This document shows, piece by piece, positions 34,139 to 45,292 of a DNA stretch of 64,000 bases; the first letter of the stretch is position 1, and the number at the start of each line of letters is the position of its first letter. A program made the position numbers and the translations under genes. Source of the DNA: Zygnema cylindricum (Eukaryota; Streptophyta; Zygnematophyceae; Zygnematales; Zygnemataceae); the NCBI GenBank assembly GCA_037447655.1, contig JBBHKE010000344.1:62963-126962 (forward strand), given 5' to 3'. The notes beneath the pieces are model-generated. The model did not search any database and had not been told where the DNA came from. It was given only the letters and a program-made list of their open reading frames with translations.

Positions 34139-34210
34139 ACGACAGACTGGTTAGAGCTAACGGCTACGCCGCGCTCTATCGGTCGGGGGTTCGATTCCTG
34201 CCGAACTCAA
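34139..34210 (+). other. tRNA-like module inside LTR (antisense to it)
   Basis: actGGTTAGAGC and GGGGGTTCGATTCC, nearly the same as at 21621. Confidence 0.6.
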
Positions 34211-34421
34211 TCTTTTCTTGAGAGTGACTTAAGTCACTCTTTAGTCCTTCCTATGGAATTGAGGCAGCCATGGCTCCATCGCTCTCTCTCCCTTTCAGTG
34301 ACTACAACAAGTATGGGGGCAAGAGAGAAGAGAAGGAGGCAGGCTGCGTACATTTTCTTTATGTGTTTCCGCTAATTAGTTTTAGACCTAGAAAATACAA
34401 CAAATACTACTTATTTCAACA

Positions 34422-34860
34422 CAATCGTTATAAGCTTGTAAGTTTTTTTAGCGTATAAAAAAAATTACCGTGGTATACGCTATTTAAGATTTTGAAAATT
34501 TTGGAAAAAATCATATATTCTAATTGTTTAGTTATAGTAATTTGGATCTTTGAAAAAAAAAATGTCGGTCGCAAACATGTTTACACTAATAAAAGTAGCC
34601 GTACAATTTAATTGAGATCGTACGCCATCACGTTACAGTGTAAATCATTCCAACGTACATGTCAGAATATTTCATCGCAGGTAGGCGTCATGTATTCGTC
34701 GTTAAGTATACAACTTTCATAAATTTTTACAGAGTGTAATTTCTACGCATGTATCGATTACGCAACGCTTATTATTTCAACGGTTTGTCGCTTTTCCATT
34801 TAACGTCGACAATGTACGATAATAAGGGTTCTTTACTCTAATAATGTCGCGACGTCTGTT
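34422..34860 (+). mobile_element. Right part of split TACACCG-family MITE
   Basis: Continues the MITE begun at 20881 after the CAATC duplication: gttataagcttgtaagttttttta matches the interior of the element at 20649. The right end is decayed; tttactctaata near 34831 resembles the right end of the element at 17413. Confidence 0.5.
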
Positions 34861-35537
34861 TAATTAGCGTGAATTCATGCTAAAATGTGTGTTTATTCTA
34901 AAATGGATGCATTTCCGTTTGTCTCCCGAACTTGTGACCAGTATTAGCGTTAATGTAATGACGTAATCAAGTAAACTCATATTCTAAATTGGTCCCAATT
35001 GTACAATCTCACCAACCACCTCGTCTCAAGGGTTTCGTGATTGGTCGCCCAAACTTACACGTGGACAATTTTATATCCACGGAAACATTACGGCTCCAAC
35101 ATGACGTGACACCAACCGCCTGTCATACCCGTCGCCATTCGAAAGCTGATCCGTAGGTACGTCAAAAAGCAGGCAGTTACTATGGCTCTTTCATGAAAAT
35201 CGTCGGTCGCTGATCACGTGCATACCCCTTCTCAAAACTGACAAAAAATTTGAAACTTTCTCGCCTTCTTTGTGTCGTCTAAAATATTTGGACAGCTTGC
35301 TGTCACGCAGAATATTAAAATTAAAATTTTGACGACCGAAAGTAAGGGGAATGGTTTCCCTCCCTTTTTCCCACAATTGGGTTTTTTATTTGGTATATAT
35401 ATCTGGCGTTTGGTCCAACAATGACACTGTCTTTCCGCATCCTTCAGTTACCTTGACTTTTGCTTCTCTATTATTTGCTTTGTATCATCATTTGAAAAAA
35501 AAGTCAGCTCTATTATTCGAATTATGTGGCCAATTAC
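34861..35537. other. No recognisable gene
   Basis: Short open frames only; no repeats identified. Confidence 0.5.
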
Positions 35538-36706
35538 TGTTGATATTTGGGTATTTTCTAGGTCTTTATTGAAAAAGAGCAAAGGCAGTCAGTCCCTGAC
35601 TCCCTTCTCCAAGCCCTCACACTTGTTGTAGTCACTAAAGGCTTGATAGGGAGCTAGAGCCATGGCTGCCTAAGCTCACTAAAGAAGACAAGGGGTGGAT
35701 TAGCTAGATTTACCAAAATGTACTTGACGGACCCACGAATTGATCTTCTTACCTGCCGTCCGTCAAATTGGCGTAGCCGTTAGCTCTAACCGTTAAGTCT
35801 AGGAATAATATTAGAATTGGTGTTTGATAAATAAATAAATTGTTACACGTAGATTAATTCATTTAACGAAGAACAGATACTTAGTGCATAGATACAGCTT
35901 TATTTAGTACGCAGTACGGTATGGGGACGGAACGGATACCGCGCATTTGTTTCGATAGCAAAACAAATACCGCGCGTCGAATTTCAACGGCTACGATTAT
36001 AGCCGGTTTTGATCGAACAGCCGCGATAGGCGCCACGATCACGGAAGAGGTATTTTTGGCGTTTTACGGTCTTTGCCACGTCATATGACACGTGGCGTGA
36101 TAACATTGGATTACGAGAACTCCGGAGATTACGGGAACAAATCTTGATTCAACACGTGTCGACATTTTGGCCATGTTGTACAATGGCCGTACATAAAGTA
36201 CACCAGCACCTGTACTTTTTGTACGACACAGTAATTTGATTGGTCTCGTACTTCAGTAGATAGAGTTTTAGAGGGGGAATAGGACTTAGAAAATTTTGGG
36301 TAGGTAGCTGCCTCTCGCAAAGAGCACCATGTATAAATGGCGAAATTTGGCCAGCCATAACTATCAATTTACTTGACCATTTTCACTGATTCTTTTTGCT
36401 GCGGACTAAAAGGAGTCCAAGCTACACAGGGGTGTAGTCGGTCAGAGTTTTTGCCTGCCTGGGTGGCTGCAGTTATAAGGGAAAGTCAAAGTGGGTGAAT
36501 GTGTCCAAAACTCATATTCTAACTTTGCATTCTGTGGTGGAACAGAGCACACAGAAAGTCTTATTTCACAGGGGTGAAGCTATAATGGGTTTTTGATTGT
36601 CAAGGGGTCAATCATTTGGGTTTATATCAACTTAGAGTCGGCACTATCTAGATAAGCTTTTTTTGGATCTGCGATTTTTGTGGGCAATGGAGCACACATA
36701 GTTTCA
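35538..36706 (+). mobile_element. Solo LTR of the 1-kb copia LTR superfamily
   Basis: 1169 bp from TGTTGATATTTGGG to ...ACATAGTTTCA. Closest to the LTR at 59940-61121 (shared gagccatggctgcctaa, cgtacaataaa and terminal gtttca). No internal element sequence is attached, and the flanks (attac / gagga) do not match, so a later rearrangement is likely. It contains the antisense tRNA-like module at 35741-35800. Confidence 0.75.
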
Positions 36707-37506
36707 GAGGAGGGGGGGGCGTGGGAAGATATTGTCATTGAAATTGACGAGGTGTGGAAAGATAAAATCTAACAATTTTTTATTTTTCAATTTTTTTATT
36801 AGGAAAGTTTGTTGATCTGTGGTGGAGGGGATGGGGGAAAGAGGGGGGGGAATTGTGACAAAATCCATGTGGTGGGGAATATTTTATTTGAAGCAGTTAT
36901 TCTTTTCTCCTTTTTTGAGTGTGTTTTTTTTTTAATTTTATTGTTTTCTTGGTTTATTATTTTTACTTTAACTAATACCAACCCAAACTGTGAATAAAAT
37001 GCTAATGGTTTGCTGCAAAAGAGATTACACTACATCGTACATCACTTACATTTTTTTTTCTAATAAACGAGTTTTTAGAGATATTAACTGAAAGTATGAT
37101 CTACATTGTTTTTTTTTTTTTTTTTAAATGTCGTTTTTATAAGGTTTTTTGAGTTATCCCTATGGCAAATTAATAGATTCGATTGGGAGATAAGTGACAT
37201 ATTAAGCGAATTTTCATAAAAAATCAAGAGTGTCGCTGATAAACTCTTAATTTACATTCCTAAGGAAATATTCATAAATCGATTATAATGTCAACTGAGC
37301 ATATTCTTTTAAAAAAAATATGCTACTCATAATTTTTCATGTTAGTGGCTTGTGTATGCTTCGTTTTTGCAATTTGCTTCCATGAATCAAAGTACGTGCC
37401 TTTATAAACATGTTTATCTTTTATAAGTGTTGTCATAACATTTTTGGCTTACCATTTTTTTTCTTTTTCTACAATGTGTTTCAACAATGTTGGAGCATAT
37501 TTACAG
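36707..37506. other. AT-rich, probable intron upstream of the LRR exon
   Basis: No coding sequence recognised. Contains G-rich runs near 36709-36720 and 36841-36850. It ends with the acceptor atttacag at 37506. Confidence 0.5.
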
Positions 37507-37794
37507 TAATATTTCAAACAACTATTTCACCGGACCAATTTTTAGAGTCAATACAATCCCATCTTGTGAAGAGTTGGCTAAAAATTGCCTGTTTGGCTCA
37601 AGCCTCCCAATTGGGTGCCCAGCCAACAAAAAAAGAAGTAAAAGCAATTGCAAGCTTTTTGCAATGCGACCCAACCTGGAGGGCAATGTGGGGTAGGCGG
37701 TACCTGCTCCATGGGCACGACCGAGACCGTGACATCACCTACATGTGCATGCAATGGTGGATACAGCAATCAGGCAAACAAGTTCATTTGCAAA
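37507..37794 (+). pseudogene. Exon of an LRR plus Cys-rich (EGF-like) protein, frameshifted
   Basis: Bounded by a good acceptor (tttacag) and donor (gtaagt at 37795). The first frame reads NISNNYFTGPIF, the end of a plant-type leucine-rich repeat (NNxFTGPIP). It then reads CEELAKNCLFGSSLPIGC and RSKSNCKLF. After a one-base shift in a T run (five T at about 37643-37647 where six would keep frame) it continues CNATQPGGQCGVGGTC and CACNGGYSNQANKFICKC, an EGF-like Cys pattern. Such LRR proteins are usually secreted or receptor ectodomains. The frameshift means pseudogene or assembly error. Neighbouring exons were not found; a solo LTR lies upstream and element H downstream. The LRR call rests on a single repeat. 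Confidence 0.55.
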
Positions 37795-38699
37795 TGTAAG
37801 TTTTCCATTCACAAGACGCACGCTATAATGCCTTCTTAGAGGAAATATAAGGGTATGGCTAAATTTGTTTTCGTCTATTCTCATGCTTGCTTTAGCTTTA
37901 AAATGCTTATGGTAGCTTCAACGTGTATGACATGTTTTTGTCATTTTGTAATTCTTGTAATGTAAAACATGATGCACGAACATGATTTGCGAACCCGTGA
38001 TAGCAAATTAAGCCTGGAGATTGAATAAGAAATTCAGCAAGTTTTTCGATTACTAAGCACTTTTCGATTACTAAGCACCAATAACATTGTTCCCTCTCAG
38101 GATTTTCTTCCTCCAAGGTTAAAATATGTTACGATTTATTGAAAAAATCGTACCGATCCTTTCAAATTATACTTTTTGAATATGCGGACAAAATTATGAA
38201 CTTGCGAAAAATACAAAAAACGAACAATTGATTCTTAATTTGAATGTAAGAGAATCATTCAAATATTCTACGATTACATTAAACTTTGAAAGTAAAATTT
38301 TCATAGTCATTGTCTTAAATTCTCACTCCAAGTTTAGAGGTATTTTTTTTGCCAATCATGGATTAATTATAGAAAAGTGTGTAGTTCGAATATTCTAAAT
38401 ATTTATAAAACATTTTGTGAATATAAGTTTAATGATTCCTTAAAAATGTGAACATAAAGATTTACACATAATTTTGAAATAAAATTGCAAAATTTGGATT
38501 AAATTAGTAAAATTTAATAAAATGTACAACATTTATATTTCTTTTTGTTTTTCTTTTCAAAAAATTGAATAAATGTTTAAATTTTGCGACTTGAAGCGAT
38601 TTACTTTAGCATTGGCTAAAATTATAATTTTAAGATAAAGGATTTTTTTTGGACCAATCAAACATTGAATTTTAACTACAAAAAAATAAACTCATACTG
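37795..38699. other. AT-rich, no gene seen
   Basis: Probable intron or 3' flank of the LRR-type gene; nothing recognisable. Confidence 0.5.
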
Positions 38700-39165
38700 T
38701 GTTGAAATACACTTAAAGCAGTCTACACCACTTGTTGTTCTCTACACTACTTTTAGAGTCCTAATTGCTACGCTATAACTCTAATACTTTGGTTTAGCGT
38801 TTTGTACTTTATTTAGTGGAATGTAAACACCTTCACTAGAATTGATGATTCTTGCGTAGGAATCCTTTTTGACTTAGATTCTTTTTACCGTAACTAGTTG
38901 TACCTTCCTAAGTTACGCTCTAGATTAGATGTACATTTTAGATTTTTTCGGCTTCCTCTTACTTCGTCTTACTATAATACTGTTTTGTGTCGTTATATAA
39001 ATTACTTAATTGAAAAGACCCTCAAACGACAAACCTCTGACTTGTTCTTTTATTTGTCGTTGCTCATTTTTTTCTCTTCTCTTCTTTTGCCTTTTCTACT
39101 CTTTCGGCCTATCTTTTACATTTTGTAATATTAAGTACTTTTGGCCTTTCATGGCCTCACATTCA
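38700..39165 (+). mobile_element. Element H 5' LTR (466 bp)
   Basis: Starts TGTTGAAATAC and ends CATTCA, followed by a primer-binding site. The gag ATG (39151) lies 15 nt before the LTR end, exactly as in element B. No 3' LTR is present downstream. Confidence 0.7.
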
Positions 39166-42100
39166 ATAGGTTATGGGCATAGCCATTCGTGTGTCTGTCT
39201 CTGTGCTGAAATTTCAAGGCGACAATTTTTATGACTGGAAGTTCCAAATCCAACATTTGTTTTCCTTCGAAAAAAATAGGGAACACATTAATGGCGCTGT
39301 CACGTTGCCTGTCCTCCCTGACGCCTCTCACGCCACTTTTGCTAGTGTTCAGGTAACTATCACTTCATGGGTTGAGAAGGATTATGTCGCGCTGTCTCTT
39401 CTTTCTTCGGACGGCCAGATTGCGAATCGGATTCGCGATGGAACAACTTCTCATGAGGCGTGGCAGATTCTGTGTCGCGCCTACGAAACTGACACTTGGC
39501 CACATCGTGTGGCGCTACGTCGACAGTTTAACGGTGCTCAAAAAGATAATTCTGAATCAATGCTTATCTTTATTCAATGAATTGAATCTTTGGCTGGACG
39601 ACTTAAATGCATTAATTACACTATCACACATAAGGATCTCATAAATACTATTTTGGGTGGATTACCTTTATCGTTTGACTCTTTTGGAAGTACAGTAAGT
39701 ACTGATGCGTCCACTGTCACTTTGTCAGACCTCACTAATCGCTTGTTACACGAAGAGACCCGCCTAAATCTTAACAAATCTGTCATTATTAGTGATGGTT
39801 CGGCGTTTATTGTCTGTTCCCCCAAGAAACCTCCAATGATTGCAGAATCTCAATTTTTTTGCAAATAATGTAAAGAGCGCGACCACATCATCGATGCGTG
39901 CCCTGCATTGATTAGGAAACGTGAAAAAGACCGTACGGCTGGGGGACGGCGAGGATTTCCTTAAACGACTCCAAATACGAAGTCCTCGTTGTATCCCCAC
40001 GCCTACCCACCGCCACTTGGTCATGCGGCGCATGCGACGGTCGACCTAAATTTGCTGTATGGCCCACCACCACCGTGGTACCCTACTCCTAATTATTACT
40101 ATCATCCGAATCCGTCGTTTTCCCCTTTTCCTGACGTACTTCCAACCACCAACGATATTATTGGGTCTGCGTCACCTACAGTTGTCCCTGTCCCAAATAT
40201 ACCTCCCCCACCAGGTCTGCGTCACCTGGAGTGGTCCTTGTCCCAAATATACCTCCCCCACTTTCCTCTCTGGACTATGGTTACGCTTTTTCGCAATCCG
40301 GTAACCCTTCTGATTGGCTAATTGACTTTGGCGCCTCTCATCACATCTGTTGTCAGCGTGATATGATGTTTAATATTGTTCCTCTTGACATTCCTTTACT
40401 CATTTATTTGGGAAACAATATGATTCTAACTTCCACTCTCGTTGGACAAGTGCATATTAATTCTGGTTCGCACGCCTCTCGTCCAATTATCTTGGACAAG
40501 GCTTATTTCGTACCTGGCCTCAAAAAGAATATTTTTTTGGCTAGTTCGGCGTTACGCTATGGGAGTTTTGATGTTATCATTGAATCCAACGTTCATTTCT
40601 TTTTCCTGTAATAGGGATCTCATTGGTAGTGGTTTTAGGATGGCAATTTATATCTTTTAAATTTCTTTAATGATATTGCTTATGCTTCTTTAGCCCATTC
40701 TCCCTCTTCTTCCTCTTTTTTTACATGGCATCTTCGATACACCCATCTTAATGGTGCTAGTTTAGCTCCCCTTGGAAAAGGGAATGTAAATGGCTTTGAT
40801 AGTTTTAATGAAAACAAGATTGATTTTTGTCATGGTTGTATTCTTGGAAAAATGCCTCGTTTACCTTTTCCTTCTTCCTCTTCTCGCTCTTTGGCTACCC
40901 TTGATCTCATTCATAGTGATGTATGTGGTCCTATTCCCATTCCAAGCCTTAGTGTCGCATCTTATTTTCTCACTTTTATCGATGATTTTTCTCGCTTTAA
41001 ATATGTTTATTTCATGCGACATAAATCTGAGGTTTTACCCATTTTAAACATTTCAAGGCACTTGTAGAAAATCACTTGTCATCCCACATCAAAATCATCC
41101 GTACGGATAATCGAGGAATTTTTTTTCCAATAAATTCTCCGAGTTTTTACTAACACATGGCATTATTCATCACAAAACCTCTCCCCATTCTCCGCAACAA
41201 AATGGTGATGCCGAACGTCTAAATCGCACTCTTATTGACATGTATCGCTCCCTTCTCCGTTTTGCTTCTTTACCTTTTCATTTTTGGGCGGAGGCCTTAC
41301 TAACTTCTTTATATATTCCCAATCGCTCTCTTACCTCTTCTCTTTTTAACAAAACACCTTTTCAAGCGTGGAATGGCACGAAACCTGATGTCTCCCACTT
41401 TCGCATTTTTGGGTGCGAAACATACTTCAAAATCATTCCCCTTTCCAATGGTAAATTGGGTCCTCGAGCTATGCGGGGAATTTTTGTGGGATATTCCCCG
41501 AACTTTAGGGCATATCGTATTTGGTGCCCCTCTTCTCACCACATTGTCACCACTCGTGACGTTATTTTTCACAAGACTCCTCTCATACGTACATTTGAAC
41601 CCGATTTCCCCATCAATCCTCTCCCTAGTTTATTCCCTCCTTACAAAACTATCCCCTCTAAATCTATTACCACCTTGCTTACGCCCCATTTAACCCCTTC
41701 CAAAATTACGCCCCTTTTAATCCCTCACATTTTTCCTGTTTCTACAGTTTTTTCGCCTTCCACAGATTCTGTCTCTTCCTCAAATTCCGGCGATGAATTT
41801 TCCTTGTTACGCTCCGCGATTTTCGGCCATTCCCCTCCCACTATAAATCACGTTGGCGATGACGAGATGGTTTTTCAAGCGACAAAATTTCCTATCACTG
41901 ATGACGCGACGGTCCTAGAAGCGCCAAATTTTCTTGTCGTTGGTGACGCTTCGGTCCTTCTATTGACAAATTTATTTTCACGTCCTTTGGAAGCTACATC
42001 GCCAGCAAGTGTGGTTCGTAATTCAGTCATTATTACTCCTTTCACGCCACCTGTCGAACAGCTTGCAGTACGAAAAGGTACTCGCCTTTCCTAACCTACG

Positions 42101-42195
42101 TGGAAATTACGCGAGAATGTTGCTCACGCCAACCTTGCCAATTTCAAAGATCCCCCCATATTAAATGTCACGTTAAAACTGTTGAGAAAGTAATC
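39151..42195 (+). pseudogene. Copia Gag-protease-integrase, element H, truncated
   Basis: A relative of element B. Gag starts MASHSIGYG, then a frameshift, then KFQGDNFYDWKFQIQHLF. The knuckle is broken by a stop (FFCK, stop, CKERDHIIDAC). The protease site reads DFGASHH, with the conserved Ser/Thr after Asp lost. The integrase shows WHLRYTHL, FCHGCILGK, HSDVCGP, RTDN and QQNGDAERLNRTL, followed by KTPFQAWNGTKPDVSH and a long Ser/Pro-rich linker. Frameshifts occur near 40610-40680, 41060 and 41120. RT and RNase H are missing: similarity stops near 42195. Confidence 0.85.
39169..39178 (+). other. Element H primer-binding site
   Basis: GGTTATGGGC, complementary to the initiator tRNA-Met anticodon arm, inside the gag frame (GYG codons) as in element B. 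Confidence 0.7.
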
Positions 42196-43543
42196 CTAAG
42201 TTAGTTCAGAAGATAGTGCATTAAAGGGAGAGAGCGCAGTGGCGCAATCGAGAAGCGCAGTGCAAAGTGGAATAACTTTCTTGTTAAATGGTTAAATCGA
42301 GCACGCGACCAGACGATCTTTATCTACAGAGAAAGAGATTTCGAACGAGCTATAGAAAGCAAGATTTGGATAGGTAGATCAAAAGTTACAGGCGTGCAAA
42401 GCAGAAGCTTCTAGAAGGTTCAACAGGAAACGGTATGGACTTTTCCGAGGTGGTTTCTAAGTGTTTCCTTGGAGTTTCGGGGACATGTCTAGTAGGTTCT
42501 TGTGACGTGGAGAGCCACGAGTTTCGGNNNNNNNNNNTTTTCTCGATTGGTTACGGAGATTGCCGTTCTAGATACCTTCTTTAGGGTGAGGCCCGTTTCA
42601 TTTGAGTCGGTTCAGGTGAGTCCCGGTCTATCGTTTGTCCCTTTCGACCTGTTTACGTTACGAGATATGTTCACCTAATTGTGATTAGGTGAGGTTTGTG
42701 CTAGGGAGATATGCTAGTTGGCTGATGGAATCGTGCGCGAACATGGGCGTTCCGTAGGACTATGGATGTATTGTGAGAATCGTTAGACCACTAACGGTTC
42801 CCACTTGATATCAACAAGCGATGTTGGATTCAAAACGTCTCGAGGGTTCTTGCCTAGGCGAGGTGATTGAGGTGAGGAATGACTTCATACAGAGTTACAA
42901 TATAAGGGCATCGTTTGCTCACATTGAGACATACTTCAGTAAGGAGTGGAGTTAGTGGAGCGGATCCGTTCTTGGGAGCTCTGCAAAACTTAGGTTGTAG
43001 CGAACAACTATAGTTCACCCTTGGCAATCACCAGATTGCTAAGAGTGTTATGTAGGTATCAGGATGCCTTGCGGGTACAAGCGCGTGCTAAGGTAGTCGG
43101 TTGATCGTATAGAGGGATCGTGTTTGGAGTGGATTAGTGTTAATCCACTTGTATAGAGCATTGCATTTGTCCAGCTTTCCCTGTTTGCTATCTGGCCCTG
43201 AGTGGACTTGGCTGAGTTTACTTTGCCCGGAGTGGGATTTCTTCCATAGATCTTGCCGTTAGAGGCATTGGTTAGCTCTTTTGTGGATTGTGCCGCTTTA
43301 AATCTGCACTTGGGAGTGCTTGGATAGTAAGTTATTTGCCTTTATAGATCTGGCCCTTCGACCTTGTCCCATTGTTTGCAGGGTAGAAGATTTTGGTAAT
43401 ACGGCTTCCTGATAGGTCTAGCCATCGAGGCCTTGTTAGTGATTGATTGGCTGATTGGACAAGAGAGTGGTGTGGCTTGGCATTTGAAGCATATCGGATA
43501 GATCGGTTTTGTTATCTAGTCATCATTTGGTGTTATCATTTTT
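42196..43543 (+). other. Leader of G1 with assembly gap, no gene
   Basis: Contains ten N at 42528-42537. From about 43128 it is similar to 54148-54580 upstream of G2, including loosely repeated blocks of the type atctggcc...ttggcc... about 80 bp apart. No LTR or primer-binding site was found. Confidence 0.6.
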
Positions 43544-45292
43544 ATGCCCACCGATTGGGATAATCTTGATTATCCTGTCGGAACCACTCGATCGTCGGCC
43601 TCGTTTAGGCCCACGGAATCCGGACCATGAGATTTATCTAGTCTTTTGGACCATCCTTTCCTAAATATCTCGGGTCAAATTTCCCCTTCGGTTCGATCTA
43701 CTCTCACCTCAGTATCTTCCTTGTCATCAGTCTCTTCCACATTTTTCGAAGAGGAATCTGACCACGATTCCCTTGACGGGTCTGATTCCAATTCATTATC
43801 TTTTTAGATTCCACAAATTACAAATTCATTAGTATCCCCAAACATTCCGTTATTGGAAACGGCTTCCACATTCGAGGGAAGGGGTCGCCTTCATTTTTGT
43901 TTTTCAGGAATGAAGGACACCATGACTTTATCGCATTTTCGAATGCTATTCGATACCAAAATGCGTGATCTTGCATTTCGGTACCAAGATCGGTTCGACC
44001 TACGGGTCGCTTTCTCTCTTTTAGGTCGTTACCTTCGCGGTTCAGCCCTTACTCTTTATTCCCGCAAGTATGATTCTGTACTTGCGATGACAGAGTTTTC
44101 TCCAGCTTTCGCTGGGAGTTCTGCTATTATAGGACAACCAGAAATTCCCTACCAACCGGCTATTGCGGAAGTCCTTGATCTCAACGGTGATGTTATTACA
44201 GCAGCAATTGCGGAAATACCGGAGCAGTTCGCTATAGCCGCACGTGCTGGAATTCCAGCACGACCAGCGATGACAATCCCTATATTGGATCCGCTTTCTA
44301 TCATATTTGAAATGTTGCAAGCGGAATACCGTATGCAAAACCCTGACCAAGTTCGTGAGTTAATCAACTTCGAACGGAAGTCAAGAGAGACCGCCCTTGC
44401 CATGCGTGCTCGTATGGAAGCTCTTCGTGAATCATTGCCGGACTTAATGTCGGATGCTGAAGCTGTCCAAAAATTTGTAATACAGTTTCCGAGTCAGTCT
44501 AAGAAATTTACTCAGAGTCACCTGACTCAAACGTACGGCTCGAAGTTCACTTTCGACCAAGCCGCCCAGCATGCTGTGGAATACGAAATGCAAAATTGTT
44601 GGTGAGAAGCCCATGACCGTCCTAAAGCGGTCACGAAAGAACGGATTGTTCCACGATAGAACAATCTTTGTCCTAACAACCGGCCTCCTAAAGTCCCGGC
44701 CATGGGAACCCCACCTGTTGCTCTCGGAAACCGATTATGTTTTCGATGTGGGAAGACAGGGCATGATGCCCGAATGTGTCCAGACAAAACCGTTACTTGT
44801 ACACATTGCAAGCAAACCGGACATTATGTCCAACGTTGTCATATAAAGAACGCGGAATTTTCCTATCAAAACCAAATTAAAAAAGGTGGCATTCTCGCTC
44901 GATCTGCAAAACCGGTTCAACCGGTTAAAGAACCGGAGAAGGACACCACTCCACCTAAGGTATCTCGAAGAGAGAGAGAGCGTTTAGAAATGCAAGAGCA
45001 AATGGCGGCTATGATGAAGGAACAATTTGCAGCCTTCATGACTCAAATGAAGCCACAATTAATAGGGATGGCTCGCACTGTTGTACACATGCCCACGTTG
45101 GCAGGTCGATTCTTACGAGATTCCACCATCCAACAACGAGAGGCTACGTTCGACAAAGGTTCAACCGATCACAGCCATGACGGTAAAACTCATAACACAC
45201 GCATTCCTTTGTCATTCACTAAGGAACTTTCTTCTCCCTTGCAAAAAATCGCTTCAGCCATTGCGGCTGAAGCTCTCAACATAGTGGATTGA
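43544..45292 (+). pseudogene. Gag with two zinc knuckles, G1
   Basis: Begins MPTDWDNLDYPVGTT, with stops after ESGP and SNSLSF. A long frame follows: CFSGMKDTMTLSHFRMLF, DLAFRYQDRFDLRVAFSLLG, EYRMQNPDQVRELINFERK, ARMEALRESLPDLMSDAEA and FDQAAQHAVEYEM. After a frame break near 44605 come two CX2CX4HX4C knuckles (CFRCGKTGHDARMC, CTHCKQTGHYVQRC) and a basic or coiled tail. The layout resembles Ty3/gypsy-type capsid plus nucleocapsid rather than the single-knuckle Gag of the copia elements here. It is followed within a few bases by copia pol F. A second copy (G2) is at 54581. Confidence 0.75.

Larger units (their letters stand above)
32095..34421 (-). mobile_element. Outer 5' LTR of the D composite, with nested solo LTR
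   Basis: Minus-strand LTR from TGTTGAAATAAG-type start (34421) to TTGCA (32095). It is 1010 bp once the 1312-bp solo LTR at 32167-33478 and its duplicated target are removed. Flanked by CAATC (34422-34426), the partner of 20892-20896. Confidence 0.85.

Noticed and set aside
37578-37799. Overlapping frames on both strands over the LRR exon
   Set aside because: Shadows; only the plus-strand frames with splice sites and cysteine spacing make sense.
41309-41572. Minus-strand frame in element H
   Set aside because: Antisense shadow of the integrase region.
42528-42537. Low-complexity feature
   Set aside because: Ten N, an assembly gap of unknown true length; sequence around it should be read with care.
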